A DNA stretch of 64,000 nt from Chloroflexota bacterium (GCA_014360825.1 JACIWT010000011.1:1-64000), one strand, 5' to 3'; shown: positions 15,403-24,317, counted from the stretch's first letter. Made by a program: numbers and translations. Notes: generated by a model not told the origin, from the sequence alone.

Positions 15403-16629
15403 TCATTCCTCCTGAGTAGTATGCGTGAGTGCAAGCACCGATTTTGTTATCTCCGAATCCGCCCGCTCGAGCAGGTAATGACGCGCTGCCTCGACTAAAA
15501 GGGCGGTGGCAAACGGGATGGCATCCTCATCAATGTCGAAGTGTGACGTGTGGGTCTGGCGTGGCACACCGTCTTTCGGACGCGCTCCAACGAGGAAGTA
15601 CACGCCTGGTACGTGGCGGGCCAACAAACCAAAATCCTCAGAGACGGGGCTGGGCTTTTCTGGCAACACGTGGAGTCCCAACACCTGTCCCGCCACGCGC
15701 CGGATCAATTCTGTCAAAGCAACGTCATTGACGGTGGCCGGATGACCACCGGAGATGCGCAACTCGTAATCTCCACCCTGACAACGGGTCAGTTCACAGG
15801 CTTCCCGCAATCCGTCCAGTATTTGCTGGCGCACCTGGGGGTTGAAACTGCGAATAGTGCCAGTCAACACGACGTGGTCGGCCAAGATATTGGATTTGCG
15901 CCCTCCCGAGATGGTGCCCACTGTGATCACGCCCACTTCCATAGGATCAATGCGCCGCGCCATAATGCTCTGGATCGCATTGACCACCTGGGCAGCCAGC
16001 ACGATAGCGTCAATGCCGCGGTGCGGGTAAGCCCCATGACAAGCCTGGCCGAGGATAGCGAGTTCAAAAGTATCGGTGGCGGCCAGGATTGGCCCTGGCG
16101 AGACCAGCATCGTCCCCACAGGCGTATCACCCACCATATGCGCGGCCATCACTGCATCTACGCCCTCCATAACACCTGCCTCCAGGAGGCGTTGCGCTCC
16201 GCTTCGCCCTTCGTCGTCCACGGTCTCTTCGGCAGGCTGGAAGATCAGGCGCACTCGTCCAGGCAAATCCATTTCTCGTAGCAGGGATGCTGCACCCAAC
16301 AATGCCGCCACGTGGGCATCGTGGCCACAAGCATGCATCACCCCAGGGACCTCAGAGGCGTAGGAGACGGTGTTTCGTTCCTGTATCGGTAGCGCATCCA
16401 TGTCGGCTCGCAAGGCCACCGTAGGCCCCTCACCAGCCCCCACCTCGGCCACCACGCCTGTCCCGCCTACACCCATCTTGGGCGTGGTGCCCAAGACGGC
16501 AAGTTCGTCGGCCACGAGGCGCGCAGTCTCTACCTCCTGGAAGCCCAACTCTGGGTGGCGGTGGATACGCCGCCGAACGGAGACCAGGTGGTCTTGCAGT
16601 TGTTTAGCCTTTTCCAGTGTGGGGTGCAC
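15403..16629 (-). CDS. M20D-family amidohydrolase (N-acyl/N-carbamoyl amino acid hydrolase-like)
   Basis: About 408 residues. GTG 16629 has AGGAG at proper distance; GTG 16647 is an alternative and would extend further into the ATPase gene. Motifs: R-R-x-I-H-R-H-P-E-L-G-F, A-L-R-A-D-M-D-A-L-P-I, M-H-A-C-G-H-D-A-H, Q-P-A-E-E and near the end H-T-S-H-F-D-I-D-E, giving the metal-binding Cys, His and Glu set of the hippurate-hydrolase/IAA-amino-acid-hydrolase group. It removes an acyl or carbamoyl group from nitrogen. Sitting with a hydantoinase, it could act on the ring-opened carbamoyl product (inference). Confidence 0.87.
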   Translation of the reverse strand: MHPTLEKAKQLQDHLVSVRRRIHRHPELGFQEVETARLVADELAVLGTTPKMGVGGTGVVAEVGAGEGPTVALRADMDALPIQERNTVSYASEVPGVMHACGHDAHVAALLGAASLLREMDLPGRVRLIFQPAEETVDDEGRSGAQRLLEAGVMEGVDAVMAAHMVGDTPVGTMLVSPGPILAATDTFELAILGQACHGAYPHRGIDAIVLAAQVVNAIQSIMARRIDPMEVGVITVGTISGGRKSNILADHVVLTGTIRSFNPQVRQQILDGLREACELTRCQGGDYELRISGGHPATVNDVALTELIRRVAGQVLGLHVLPEKPSPVSEDFGLLARHVPGVYFLVGARPKDGVPRQTHTSHFDIDEDAIPFATALLVEAARHYLLERADSEITKSVLALTHTTQEE

Positions 16630-17503
16630 AGTAGTGACTCCTATCACCTTCTCTTCTGGCGAGAATACGTTCGCCCATTTCCCTGACGGTTAGCACGTCG
16701 CGTGGAAACCCCCATTTCTCAGGCATGGCCTGGGCCAGTTGCGTGATTTGTGGCGGCATCAAATGGGTGCGCTGAAGGAGGTGAGGTTGGGCGAAGACGC
16801 GCCGAGTGCTGTCATCTAAGATGATCTCCCCCTGGCACATGACAATCGTGCGCGGGGCGTATTCAGCCACGAGAGCCATATAATGCGTGACCATGACGAT
16901 GGTGTGCCCAGCTTTGTTCAGGGTGCGAGCGATCTCCATGATCTGGTGGCAACCGCGATCGTCCTGGCCGGTTGTGGGTTCGTCCAAAAGAATGATCCGC
17001 GGTCGCATGGCCAGCACTGCAGCGATGACCACTTTAGCGCGGTCACCCTTGCATAGTGCGGGGGGGAACTCCCGTCGCTGTTGCTCCAGACCCACCAAGG
17101 CGATAGCCTCATCCGTGCGTGCCCTCACCTCTTCTGCGCTCAGCCCCAGGTTGGTTGGACCAAAGGCTACCTCTTTCTCCACCGTTTCAGCGAACAGTTG
17201 CTGGTCGGGGTTCTGCAGGACGAGTCCGGCCCGGGTCGCCAATTCGGCCACGGTAGCGTCGCGGGTGTCCAGCCCTTGCACGAGAACGCGTCCGCGCGTG
17301 GGAGTAAGCAGGCCGAGGATGTTCTTGAGCAGGGTGGTTTTGCCTGCACCGTTCTGGCCGATAATAGCCACGAACTCTCCTGGCTCAATGCTCAGGCTGA
17401 CGTCGCGCAGGGCGACAGTGCCATGCGGCTGATAGACGTAATCCAAATGCTCCACCAAGATATCAGGAGTGGGAGCCACTTTCACCTCGTGATGGATAGT
17501 CAT
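16604..17503 (-). CDS. ECF transporter ATPase subunit with variant signature motif
   Basis: 299 residues. Walker A G-Q-N-G-A-G-K-T-T, Q-loop N-P-D-Q-Q-L-F, Walker B I-I-L-L-D-E-P-T-T-G-Q-D and H-loop V-T-H are all present, but the ABC signature normally LSGGQ reads L-C-K-G-D-R. Similar S-K-G-D-R variants are, as far as I recall, found in one ATPase of some paired ECF systems, so this is likely functional as half of a heterodimer. The 5' end overlaps the partner ATPase by 41 nt. Confidence 0.88.
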   Translation of the reverse strand: MTIHHEVKVAPTPDILVEHLDYVYQPHGTVALRDVSLSIEPGEFVAIIGQNGAGKTTLLKNILGLLTPTRGRVLVQGLDTRDATVAELATRAGLVLQNPDQQLFAETVEKEVAFGPTNLGLSAEEVRARTDEAIALVGLEQQRREFPPALCKGDRAKVVIAAVLAMRPRIILLDEPTTGQDDRGCHQIMEIARTLNKAGHTIVMVTHYMALVAEYAPRTIVMCQGEIILDDSTRRVFAQPHLLQRTHLMPPQITQLAQAMPEKWGFPRDVLTVREMGERILARREGDRSHYCAPHTGKG

Positions 17504-18425
17504 CAGCGTTAGGTGAATACAGCATAGGTGCAGCGGTAAGGCTCAACTCTTCCCCCAGCACAGCGATAGCCTCCGGCACAGTAACCGGGAACCTGGCCAA
17601 GGGTGCGCCGTGCTGGGCCAAATGCATTGCCAACTGCGATACTTGGGGCAAGCGTAACATCGCCTGAGCGTTCAATGTTGCGTCGGAGAATATTGCTGCT
17701 GGCGGGCCCTCTGCGATGAGTTCTCCCCGGTGTAAGACAAAAACGCGATCGGCAAACTCAGCCACTTCCTCCGCCCGGTCGGTGGCCATCACGACGGTCA
17801 TGCCGTGTTGCCGGTTCAAGGCTTTCGTCACCGAGAAAATCTCATAACTGCCCACGGGGTCCAATTGCGAAGTGGCTTCGTCGAGCACTAACACTTCAGG
17901 CCGCATAGCCAAGGCAGCCGCAATGGCTAACCGTTGTTTCTCTCCGCCGGAGAGGGTGCTGGGCAGGCGATTTTCATAGCCCTCCAGCCGCACCACACGC
18001 AAGGCCCAGACAACACGTTGCAAGATCTCATCCCGCGGCAGACCCAGGTTCTCCGGACCAAATGCCACCTCGTGAAGCACGGTGGTGGTGAAAAGTTGCG
18101 TCTCTGGGTCCTCCAAGACGATGCCCACTCGCTGTGCCAGTTCTGGAACGCCGACTTGCTGCGTGTCGAACCCGCAAATGATGACAGAGCCACTCATTCG
18201 CCCTCCGCGGGAGTTAGGGAGGACACCGTTGAGTGTCTGGCAGAAGGTGCTCTTGCCAGCGCCGTTCTCGCCCAGAATGGCGACGAATTCCCCGCGATAG
18301 ATGGTCAGCGTCAGATCGCGCAAGGCGTAGTCTTTGCCCCGCGGGTAGCGATACGATAGATTACGCACGATGATAACAGGCTCCCGGTCGTTCACGCTTT
18401 CTCCGATATTCGCCTCATAAGGCAA
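17463..18425 (-). CDS. ECF transporter ATPase subunit, canonical
   Basis: 320 residues with Walker A G-E-N-G-A-G-K-S-T, Q-loop D-P-E-T-Q-L-F, canonical signature L-S-G-G-E-K-Q-R, Walker B V-L-V-L-D-E-A-T-S-Q-L-D and the switch region V-V-M-A-T-D instead of the usual His (T-H) pattern. With the partner ATPase that has an intact His but variant signature, this gives an asymmetric pair of ATP sites. It overlaps EcfT upstream by 11 nt and the partner downstream by 41 nt. Confidence 0.9.
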   Translation of the reverse strand: MPYEANIGESVNDREPVIIVRNLSYRYPRGKDYALRDLTLTIYRGEFVAILGENGAGKSTFCQTLNGVLPNSRGGRMSGSVIICGFDTQQVGVPELAQRVGIVLEDPETQLFTTTVLHEVAFGPENLGLPRDEILQRVVWALRVVRLEGYENRLPSTLSGGEKQRLAIAAALAMRPEVLVLDEATSQLDPVGSYEIFSVTKALNRQHGMTVVMATDRAEEVAEFADRVFVLHRGELIAEGPPAAIFSDATLNAQAMLRLPQVSQLAMHLAQHGAPLARFPVTVPEAIAVLGEELSLTAAPMLYSPNADDYPSRGESGSHS

Positions 18426-19218
18426 AATTCAGCGCCAGGATGCCAAGGCCATAGATGATGAGCATGATCAGGAAAATCCAATCCCAAGTGGTCATACGGA
18501 TATCTTGGATGTAGGTGCGATTGCGCCACGCGCCGAAAGCGCGTGCATCCATAGCCACGGACATCAGTTGGGCCCGGCGCATAGCCCCAATGACCAGCGG
18601 AATGACCAATGGCGGGTAGGCGAGAATCTTCTGTAACATATTGCCTTTCTCAAACACGGTTAGGGCACGTAGCCGTTGGGCATCCATAATCGTGCGAGCC
18701 TCGTCGCGCAGGACAGGGACCAGGTTCAGTGCGGTGGTGATAGTGTAGGCGAGTTGGTAGGGTAGGCCCAGACGCACTAAACCCAAGACCAGGGAGTGTA
18801 TCGGTGTAGTCAGAGTCACCAGTGGCAGGAGGGAGACCATAGCCAGGAGACGGGTAGCAAGCAGGAGCCCAAAGAGGATGCCCTCGCGCGTGAGGATACC
18901 CAGGCCACCGAAAAGGGGCACCCAGCGAGGGATTAGCGGACCAAAGTAGGCAGTAACGCCGGGGTAAAGGAACGCCTGCACGATCAAGAGGAAGGCAAGG
19001 AACCCGACCATAACCCGGTAGTAACCGTAAAGAACGCGCAGCGGCAAGCCCGCCCCTACCCAGATGAAGAATATCGTAACCAGGACGGTGGAAGCCGACC
19101 ACAGATTGTTTGTCGCAAAAATCACTGCCGTGAAAATCGCCAGGAATGCGAGTTTGACTCGTGGGTCGATGCGGTGAAGGAAACTCTCACCTGCCTGATA
19201 TTGCACAGCCACACTCAT
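18415..19218 (-). CDS. ecfT: ECF transporter transmembrane (T) component
   Basis: 267 residues from ATG 19218, which overlaps the hydantoinase stop (ATGA); the longer frame upstream is not real. The protein begins S-V-A-V-Q-Y-Q-A-G-E-S-F-L-H-R-I-D-P-R-V-K-L, the standard EcfT start, has five to six membrane helices and the coupling-helix motifs D-A-Q-R-L-R-A and A-M-D-A-R-A-F-G-A, which link to the ATPases. Confidence 0.92.
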   Translation of the reverse strand: MSVAVQYQAGESFLHRIDPRVKLAFLAIFTAVIFATNNLWSASTVLVTIFFIWVGAGLPLRVLYGYYRVMVGFLAFLLIVQAFLYPGVTAYFGPLIPRWVPLFGGLGILTREGILFGLLLATRLLAMVSLLPLVTLTTPIHSLVLGLVRLGLPYQLAYTITTALNLVPVLRDEARTIMDAQRLRALTVFEKGNMLQKILAYPPLVIPLVIGAMRRAQLMSVAMDARAFGAWRNRTYIQDIRMTTWDWIFLIMLIIYGLGILALNFAL

Positions 19219-20585
19219 AGTACCGGTCTCTTCCGGGCCACAAACCGCCCCCAACCGCTCTGACCGACGAATTCGCCCTTTTGGACAACGACCCTTCCCC
19301 TTGAGAGCACTGTGTCCGGATAACCGCGCAGCCGCAGGCCCTCGTATGGGCAATAATCCACGTGTTGGTGCAGTGTCTGGTAGGAGAGCGTTACCTCGCG
19401 CTGCGGGTCGAAGATCACCAGGTCCGCATCGGCGCCGATAGCGATGCTGCCCTTCTGTGGTGCCAGGCCGAAAATGCGCGCCGGGGCGGTGCAACAAACC
19501 TCTACCCACCGCTGGAGGGAGAGACGACCTGCCCCCACTCCGAACGTGTAGAGAAGTGCCAGCCGTGTTTCTACACCGGGAATACCCCCGGGAATGCGCG
19601 AGAAGTCGTGGCGGCCCAGTTCCTTCTGTCCGACAAAGAAGAATGGGCAGTGGTCAGTCGCTACCACTTGGAGCACCCCATAGCGCAGTGCGTTCCACAA
19701 CGCCTCCTGGTCAGCCGCCGAGCGGGGCGGTGGCGACATCACGAATTTAGCGCCCTCGAAGTCGGGGCGGTCGTATTCGTCTGCGGTCAGGAGGAGGTAC
19801 TGCGGACAAGTTTCACCGTAAGCAGCCTGTCCCCGGGTCTGAGCACGTTCGACAACGGCAAGTGCCTCTTTGCAGGAAACATGAACGATGTACAGCGGTG
19901 TAGCGGTGAGGGCTGCAAGAGCCAGGACGCGGCCGGTGGCCTCGCCTTCCATCAAGGCTGGGCGGGTGAGAGGGTGGTAGCGGGGTTCGGTGTGCCCTTG
20001 GCGGCGGAAGCGCTCCACGAGGTATGCAATGGCGGCGTGATTTTCGGCGTGGACGATTGGCAGTGCGCCGTGTTGACCCAAGGCAGCGAGCACTCGCAGG
20101 AGTTGCTCATCTCGCAGCCGCAGGCCCTCGTAGGCCATGTACAGTTTGAAGGTGGTGCAACCCGCGTCTACGACCGCGGGTATCTCGGCCAGAGTCTCCT
20201 TGTCATCGTTGGCCAGCGTCATGTGCAGTCCATAGTCAATGGCCACGCGATCGTCGGCTTCGGCGCGGCGTGCCGCCAGAGCCTCCAAGAGGGACTGGCC
20301 ACCCTTCGCCTCCACGAAGTCCACAATGGTCGTCGTGCCTCCGCAGGCAGCAGCGATGGTGCCAGTGGCGAAATCATCACTGGACACCGTGCCTGCGACG
20401 GGCAATTGCATGTGCACGTGGGGATCAATCGCCCCTGGGATGAGGTATTTGCCAGTCGCATCGAGGATGTTTTCACCGCGAAGGTCGTGTCCGATGGCAG
20501 CGATGCGTTCGCCGACGATGCCCACATCGGCCTGGTAGGTTTCCGCCGCGGTGACAATGGTGCTGCCTTTGATGACCGTGTCCAA
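19215..20585 (-). CDS. Dihydropyrimidinase / D-hydantoinase family cyclic amidohydrolase
   Basis: 456 residues. The start is TTG at 20585 with AGGAG 8 nt upstream. Binuclear metal ligands are complete: H56 and H58 in D-P-H-V-H, carbamylated Lys147 in T-T-F-K-L-Y-M-A-Y, H179 in V-H-A-E-N, H235 in V-H-V-S-C, D311 in A-T-D-H-C-P-F. The enzyme opens cyclic ureides (dihydropyrimidines, hydantoins) to carbamoyl acids. It is first in the operon and is followed at once by the ECF transporter and M20 hydrolase, suggesting uptake and stepwise hydrolysis of one imported ring compound. Confidence 0.9.
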   Translation of the reverse strand: MDTVIKGSTIVTAAETYQADVGIVGERIAAIGHDLRGENILDATGKYLIPGAIDPHVHMQLPVAGTVSSDDFATGTIAAACGGTTTIVDFVEAKGGQSLLEALAARRAEADDRVAIDYGLHMTLANDDKETLAEIPAVVDAGCTTFKLYMAYEGLRLRDEQLLRVLAALGQHGALPIVHAENHAAIAYLVERFRRQGHTEPRYHPLTRPALMEGEATGRVLALAALTATPLYIVHVSCKEALAVVERAQTRGQAAYGETCPQYLLLTADEYDRPDFEGAKFVMSPPPRSAADQEALWNALRYGVLQVVATDHCPFFFVGQKELGRHDFSRIPGGIPGVETRLALLYTFGVGAGRLSLQRWVEVCCTAPARIFGLAPQKGSIAIGADADLVIFDPQREVTLSYQTLHQHVDYCPYEGLRLRGYPDTVLSRGRVVVQKGEFVGQSGWGRFVARKRPVL

Positions 20586-20744
20586 CGCTACACTCCTGTG
20601 CGTAGTATGGTCTTACCGCTGAGGCACCGAGTTCGCAGAGTTTCATCAATCTCTCTGCGACCTCAGCGTCTCCGCGGTTTTCATAAGCGCGCTTATTGTA
20701 CAATAGTTGCGCAGAAGGGCGAAATGTGCGTGGAAACGCGCGGT

Positions 20745-20773
20745 TTGACACCCTGGCGGTTTGCCCCTATAAT
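20745..20773 (+). promoter_or_regulatory. Consensus sigma70 promoter of tRNA-Lys
   Basis: Perfect TTGACA, 17-nt spacer, perfect TATAAT, 23 nt before the tRNA. Confidence 0.85.
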
Positions 20774-20796
20774 TGTGGCTGGTCATTATAGAATGT

Positions 20797-20869
20797 GGGC
20801 CGCTAGCTCAACTGGCAGAGCAACTGACTCTTAATCAGTGGGTTACAGGTTCGAGTCCTGTGCGGCTCA
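20797..20869 (+). tRNA. tRNA-Lys (CTT)
   Basis: Acceptor GGGCCGC/GCGGCTC, D arm GCTC/GAGC, anticodon loop CTCTTAA giving CTT (codon AAG), T stem ACAGG/CCTGT. No encoded CCA. A phage-type integrase fragment lies 70 nt downstream. Confidence 0.95.
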
Positions 20870-20939
20870 TAAATACACGATATGTGGTATTTCTTTTCCC
20901 GCTCCCTACTACCCATGGTGGTAAGAAGGGAGCGTTGCT

Positions 20940-21386
20940 ATGTGGGCGCCGAAAAAAGACCAACTGATTCGGCTAGTTTCCAGCAGCAGTTTGGGCATTG
21001 ATGTAGCCGCGTTTCTGCTAGATCGGAAAGCGCGGGGGCTGTCTCCCCGGACTATCCAATATTACGGAGACGAACTGCACCACCTACGAGATTTGCTTGC
21101 AGACGCGGGGATTAGTGAGATCCTGGGTCTGACTTCTCACCACCTGCGAAACTATCCCCTGTACCTGGGCCGTACTCGCAATCCTGGCGGGGTGCATGCC
21201 GCCTATCGGGCGGTTAGGGCTTTTCTCAGCTGGCGGGAGATTGAAACCGAGCCGGACGGCTGGGTCAACCCCATACGCAAGGTGAGGCCGCCAAAGGTCC
21301 CGCAAATGCTGTTAGAGCCGCTTTACTCCTGTTACGTGATCCGCAGGGTGATAACGATCCCGTTCGCCACGTACAATTACCACTGA
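20940..21386 (+). pseudogene. Truncated tyrosine recombinase (integrase N-terminal domain only)
   Basis: 148 codons. Residues ~15-110 match the core-binding SAM-like domain of XerC/phage integrases: F-L-L-D-R-K-A-R-G-L-S-P-R-T-I-Q-Y-Y, L-R-N-Y-P-L-Y-L, H-A-A-Y-R-A-V-R-A-F-L-S-W, then N-P-I-R-K-V-R-P-P-K-V-P. The catalytic domain (R-H-R-Y) is absent and the tail after ~125 is unrelated. Its position between tRNA genes suggests a decayed integrative element. Confidence 0.8.
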
Positions 21387-21388
21387 GT

Positions 21389-21418
21389 TTGACAGAAGCG
21401 CCCCGCGTGGAGTATACT
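21389..21418 (+). promoter_or_regulatory. Putative promoter of the tRNA-Ser/Ser/Arg cluster
   Basis: TTGACA, 18-nt spacer, TATACT, 7 nt before the first tRNA-Ser. Confidence 0.7.
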
Positions 21419-21425
21419 ATGCGCT

Positions 21426-21511
<86 letters not shown>

Positions 21512-21540
21512 AGCGGTTCACTTTCACAGCCGCACAGCGT

Positions 21541-21631
21541 GGGGAGGTGCCGGAGTGGTCGATCGGGGCCGCCTGCTAAGTGGTTGTAGGGCCAATAAGC
21601 TCTACCCAGGGTTCGAATCCCTGCCTCCCCG
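21541..21631 (+). tRNA. tRNA-Ser (GCT)
   Basis: Class II tRNA of 91 nt: acceptor GGGGAGG/CCTCCCC, anticodon loop CTGCTAA giving GCT, long variable arm, T loop TTCGAAT. Confidence 0.93.
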
Positions 21632-21639
21632 CTGGGTGC

Positions 21640-21712
21640 GCCCGTGTAGCTCAGGGGATAGAGCGCAGCGCTGCGGACGCTGAGGTCACAGGTTCGAGTC
21701 CTGCCACGGGTG
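21640..21712 (+). tRNA. tRNA-Arg (GCG)
   Basis: Acceptor GCCCGTG/CACGGGT (G1-U72), D arm GCTC/GAGC, anticodon stem CAGCG/CGCTG with loop CTGCGGA giving GCG (codon CGC). Most bacteria read this box with ACG modified to inosine, so a G34 version is worth noting. Confidence 0.92.
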
Positions 21713-21745
21713 CCTGAGGGTGCAATTGGCTTGAGCCAAGTCAGA

Positions 21746-21773
21746 GGGGGCTCTGTTTCAGGGAGCCCCTTTT
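21746..21773 (+). terminator. Rho-independent terminator after the tRNA cluster
   Basis: GGGGGCTC, 9-nt loop, GAGCCCC followed by TTTT, 34 nt past tRNA-Arg(GCG). Confidence 0.85.
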
Positions 21774-21930
21774 GACGTGAAAGGCTTTCCAATCAGGCTG
21801 GGCAAGTCATTGAACCTCCAATGCTCGGCAAATATGTATATGATGGAATGCTCAGATTATCAGCCCCTGCAGGGCTGAAGCGGCCTGCCGGTAACAGGGG
21901 GCAGTTTATGGTGTGCCCCCAGGAGGGTTT

Positions 21931-23817
21931 ATGAGAAGGACAGGGTGCGGTTTCACACACAAGGTTCTCCTTGTGTTCGCGCTCGCCCTGACCGCGCTTA
22001 TCCCCGCCGGCTGTGGCCTGACCGCCGACAAAAGTGATTTTGCAGGCCCCGATTGGAGCCGGGGAAAGTTGCTGGGGAAGGCCACTATCAATAACCGCCC
22101 TGGTATTGCCTGGCATCCCGAGGACAGATGCGCCATTCTCACCTGGCTGACGAGGACGGAGGGTCAGTGGCACTTCCAGTTCGTCCGCATCAACGACGAA
22201 GGCCAGGTTGCCAGTTCCCGAACTCTGGCTTTAGCCCCCCATCAACCCAGTCACCCCAAACTTTTGCCCGACAGTCAAGGCGGTTTCCACCTCTTCTGGC
22301 TGGACCGCGAGAGAGAAGGCCGTCCAGGGGTTTATCACGCTCGCATCACCGCGGAAGGGGAGATCCTGTCCGGGCCACAGAGGCTTTCGGATGCGGAAAG
22401 TGAGATCACCGGCTATTCCGTTGCCGAAGCAATGGTCGGGGTTCTGGACATATTCTGGTCGGATGTTGCTGCAAGTATTCCGGGGCTTTATCACGCTCGC
22501 ATAGGGACTTCGGGTGAGATGCTGCTGGCCCCGCGCGCTCTTGGCGCTGACGGAGAGCACCCCGCCTGCGCTGCGGACGCGAACGGGATCGTCCACTTAA
22601 CCTGGCATAAGACTGGAACCGAGGGGGGAGAAGAGGTCTTCTATGCCACCTTTGATCCGCAAAACCTTCATTTCGGTGAATCCAGCCTGATCGCCGCGTT
22701 TCCTGGTGGCACTGGGGTGATCCTCTACCCACCGGAGATCGGGCTCGACTCCGGGCACGTGTACATCTTCTGGTCGCAAGAGCGCAGGGCAGGAGGGTTA
22801 ACACCAGGCACTGCACAGACGTATTGCGCAATCTTCCCTATCGGCAACCCAAGTGTATATAAAGTGGTTGCTCTGGAGATTCCGGGGTCAGCACGACCGG
22901 AGTACGTGCCCGTTAGCGGTGCTTTCAATTATCAGCATCTCGGCTATTACCGCGAGGTCTCCGGAGAGATTGGCGTGGATGAGGAATTCATCCGCATCAT
23001 TAGAGCGCCCGGATGTGAACGGCTTCCTTACGGATATGTGGTCCCATACCACATGACTGTTGAGTACACGTACATGCCCTGCCCCATTCCGGGCCAGCGG
23101 GAAGAGGTAGGGATAGTGGTCAGCAGCATGATGGCCCTGTCTGAACACGCTGAAGGTCTGGTGCAGATCGCCTTTGTGGTGCTGAAAGATGGCCGGTGGA
23201 AGGGCCTGGAAGTGGCGGGCGTAACTCGCTCGTCTTCTATGCGTCCGTTTGCAGTTACAGATGACCAGGGTGCCATTCATCTCGCCTGGCTGGACGCCGC
23301 TGGATTCGGAGTGTACGATGTGTACTACGCCAGCACTTCCCCCTCGGTGAAGAGTGCGCTAAATCGCATCACAGTCGAGGATATTATCACTTCCCTGGCG
23401 GGAAGGATCTGGGGCGCTGTAGCCGCGTTCTCTTTCTTCCCCATGCTGATCCTATGGCTGCTTCTGCCCTCTGTCTGGCTGGTCCTTTTCTACTTCTCCC
23501 AACCGGACAGCGACTTGCGGATCAAGAGCGGATGGGTCGGCCTGACCGTTGCCATATCACTCTATCTTCTATCCAAGTTGTTCGCGGTTCCGGCGTTTCT
23601 GAGATATGCCCCGCTCCTGGATGTTGTGGGGCCACAATTTGAGGACCTGATCGTCTTCGGCTTTCCCCTTCTGATCGCCGCCATCAGCCTGTTGGCGATG
23701 GGGGTCTACATCCGGCGCTCCGAACGCAAAGCGGTTCTGGTCGCCTTTGTCATATTTGCGGCGACCGACTCCATAATCTCGCTCGTGCTCTACGTACCCA
23801 GAGCCGTTGGCATATAG
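21931..23817 (+). CDS. Lipoprotein with propeller-like ectodomain and C-terminal membrane helices, unknown function
   Basis: 628 residues from ATG 21931 (AGGAGGG upstream). Lipobox-like L-I-P-A-G-C. Residues ~40-480 contain repeated blade-like segments (G-G-F-H-L-F-W-L-D, G-V-L-D-I-F-W-S-D, G-I-V-H-L-T-W-H, G-A-I-H-L-A-W-L-D), the pattern of BNR/sialidase-like propellers. About four membrane helices fill residues 490-620, so the protein is anchored at both ends. I do not recognise a named family; a surface sensor or binding protein is possible. No partner genes adjoin it. Confidence 0.75.
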   Translation: MRRTGCGFTHKVLLVFALALTALIPAGCGLTADKSDFAGPDWSRGKLLGKATINNRPGIAWHPEDRCAILTWLTRTEGQWHFQFVRINDEGQVASSRTLALAPHQPSHPKLLPDSQGGFHLFWLDREREGRPGVYHARITAEGEILSGPQRLSDAESEITGYSVAEAMVGVLDIFWSDVAASIPGLYHARIGTSGEMLLAPRALGADGEHPACAADANGIVHLTWHKTGTEGGEEVFYATFDPQNLHFGESSLIAAFPGGTGVILYPPEIGLDSGHVYIFWSQERRAGGLTPGTAQTYCAIFPIGNPSVYKVVALEIPGSARPEYVPVSGAFNYQHLGYYREVSGEIGVDEEFIRIIRAPGCERLPYGYVVPYHMTVEYTYMPCPIPGQREEVGIVVSSMMALSEHAEGLVQIAFVVLKDGRWKGLEVAGVTRSSSMRPFAVTDDQGAIHLAWLDAAGFGVYDVYYASTSPSVKSALNRITVEDIITSLAGRIWGAVAAFSFFPMLILWLLLPSVWLVLFYFSQPDSDLRIKSGWVGLTVAISLYLLSKLFAVPAFLRYAPLLDVVGPQFEDLIVFGFPLLIAAISLLAMGVYIRRSERKAVLVAFVIFAATDSIISLVLYVPRAVGI

Positions 23818-23854
23818 CAACTGGCTAATGGTGAGATCTTCCCATTCGGGGCAA

Positions 23855-24163
23855 TCAATGCCGGATGTGCGCGAGAGTGCCTTCGCTCAGTATGTAGGCC
23901 AAAACTGCAATAAATAGAGCCGCGACGAGCATAAACAGGCCGAAGCAAAGCTGCATCAACCCTTTTGTGATTTTGTCCATGCCGTCCGCTGTCTTCTCTG
24001 TCCCTTTTGTCACCAAAAGCAATACCGTTACCACCATAGCCACGAGTCCTACTGCCGCGAGCAGTCGTGAACTGGTGATCGGGTCAAAGAGGGCCAGGAA
24101 ACTCTGGAACAGGGCATCCACGACTCCCCCCTTTCTGATTGGTCTGTAACTGGCTTCTACCAA
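23855..24163 (-). CDS. Small two-helix membrane protein of unknown function
   Basis: Up to 102 residues; the first candidate start is a TTG at 24163, and GTG 24121 behind GGGGGGAG would give 88. Two hydrophobic helices (L-L-A-A-V-G-L-V-A-M-V-V-T-V-L-L-L-V and L-C-F-G-L-F-M-L-V-A-A-L-F-I-A-V-L-A-Y) are joined by a short loop with T-K-G-T-E-K-T-A-D-G-M-D-K. No recognised family. Confidence 0.6.
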   Translation of the reverse strand: MVEASYRPIRKGGVVDALFQSFLALFDPITSSRLLAAVGLVAMVVTVLLLVTKGTEKTADGMDKITKGLMQLCFGLFMLVAALFIAVLAYILSEGTLAHIRH

Positions 24164-24237
24164 TGAGGTGTCCGAAGCCGGTTATCAGGCCGCTCCTTCC
24201 ACATACGCAGGTCGCGAGTGACCCATCCCATCTCTCT

Positions 24238-24254
24238 TGTTATATAGTATAACA
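24238..24254. promoter_or_regulatory. 17-bp palindrome between divergent genes, operator candidate
   Basis: TGTTATA-TAG-TATAACA, perfect arms, 35 nt upstream of the GntR promoter. Confidence 0.5.
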
Positions 24255-24288
24255 CAGGTTTTGGAAGATGTCAACGCTCGCGCAGCAA

Positions 24289-24317
24289 TTGACAACTTTC
24301 GGCATAAATGGTATAAT
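24289..24317 (+). promoter_or_regulatory. Consensus sigma70 promoter of the GntR-led operon
   Basis: Perfect TTGACA, 17-nt spacer, perfect TATAAT, 28 nt before the regulator start. Confidence 0.85.

Noticed and set aside
20620-20690. Possible widespread intergenic repeat (CTCTGCGACCTCAGCGTC region)
   Set aside because: It looks familiar, but only one copy is in the window, so it cannot be supported here.
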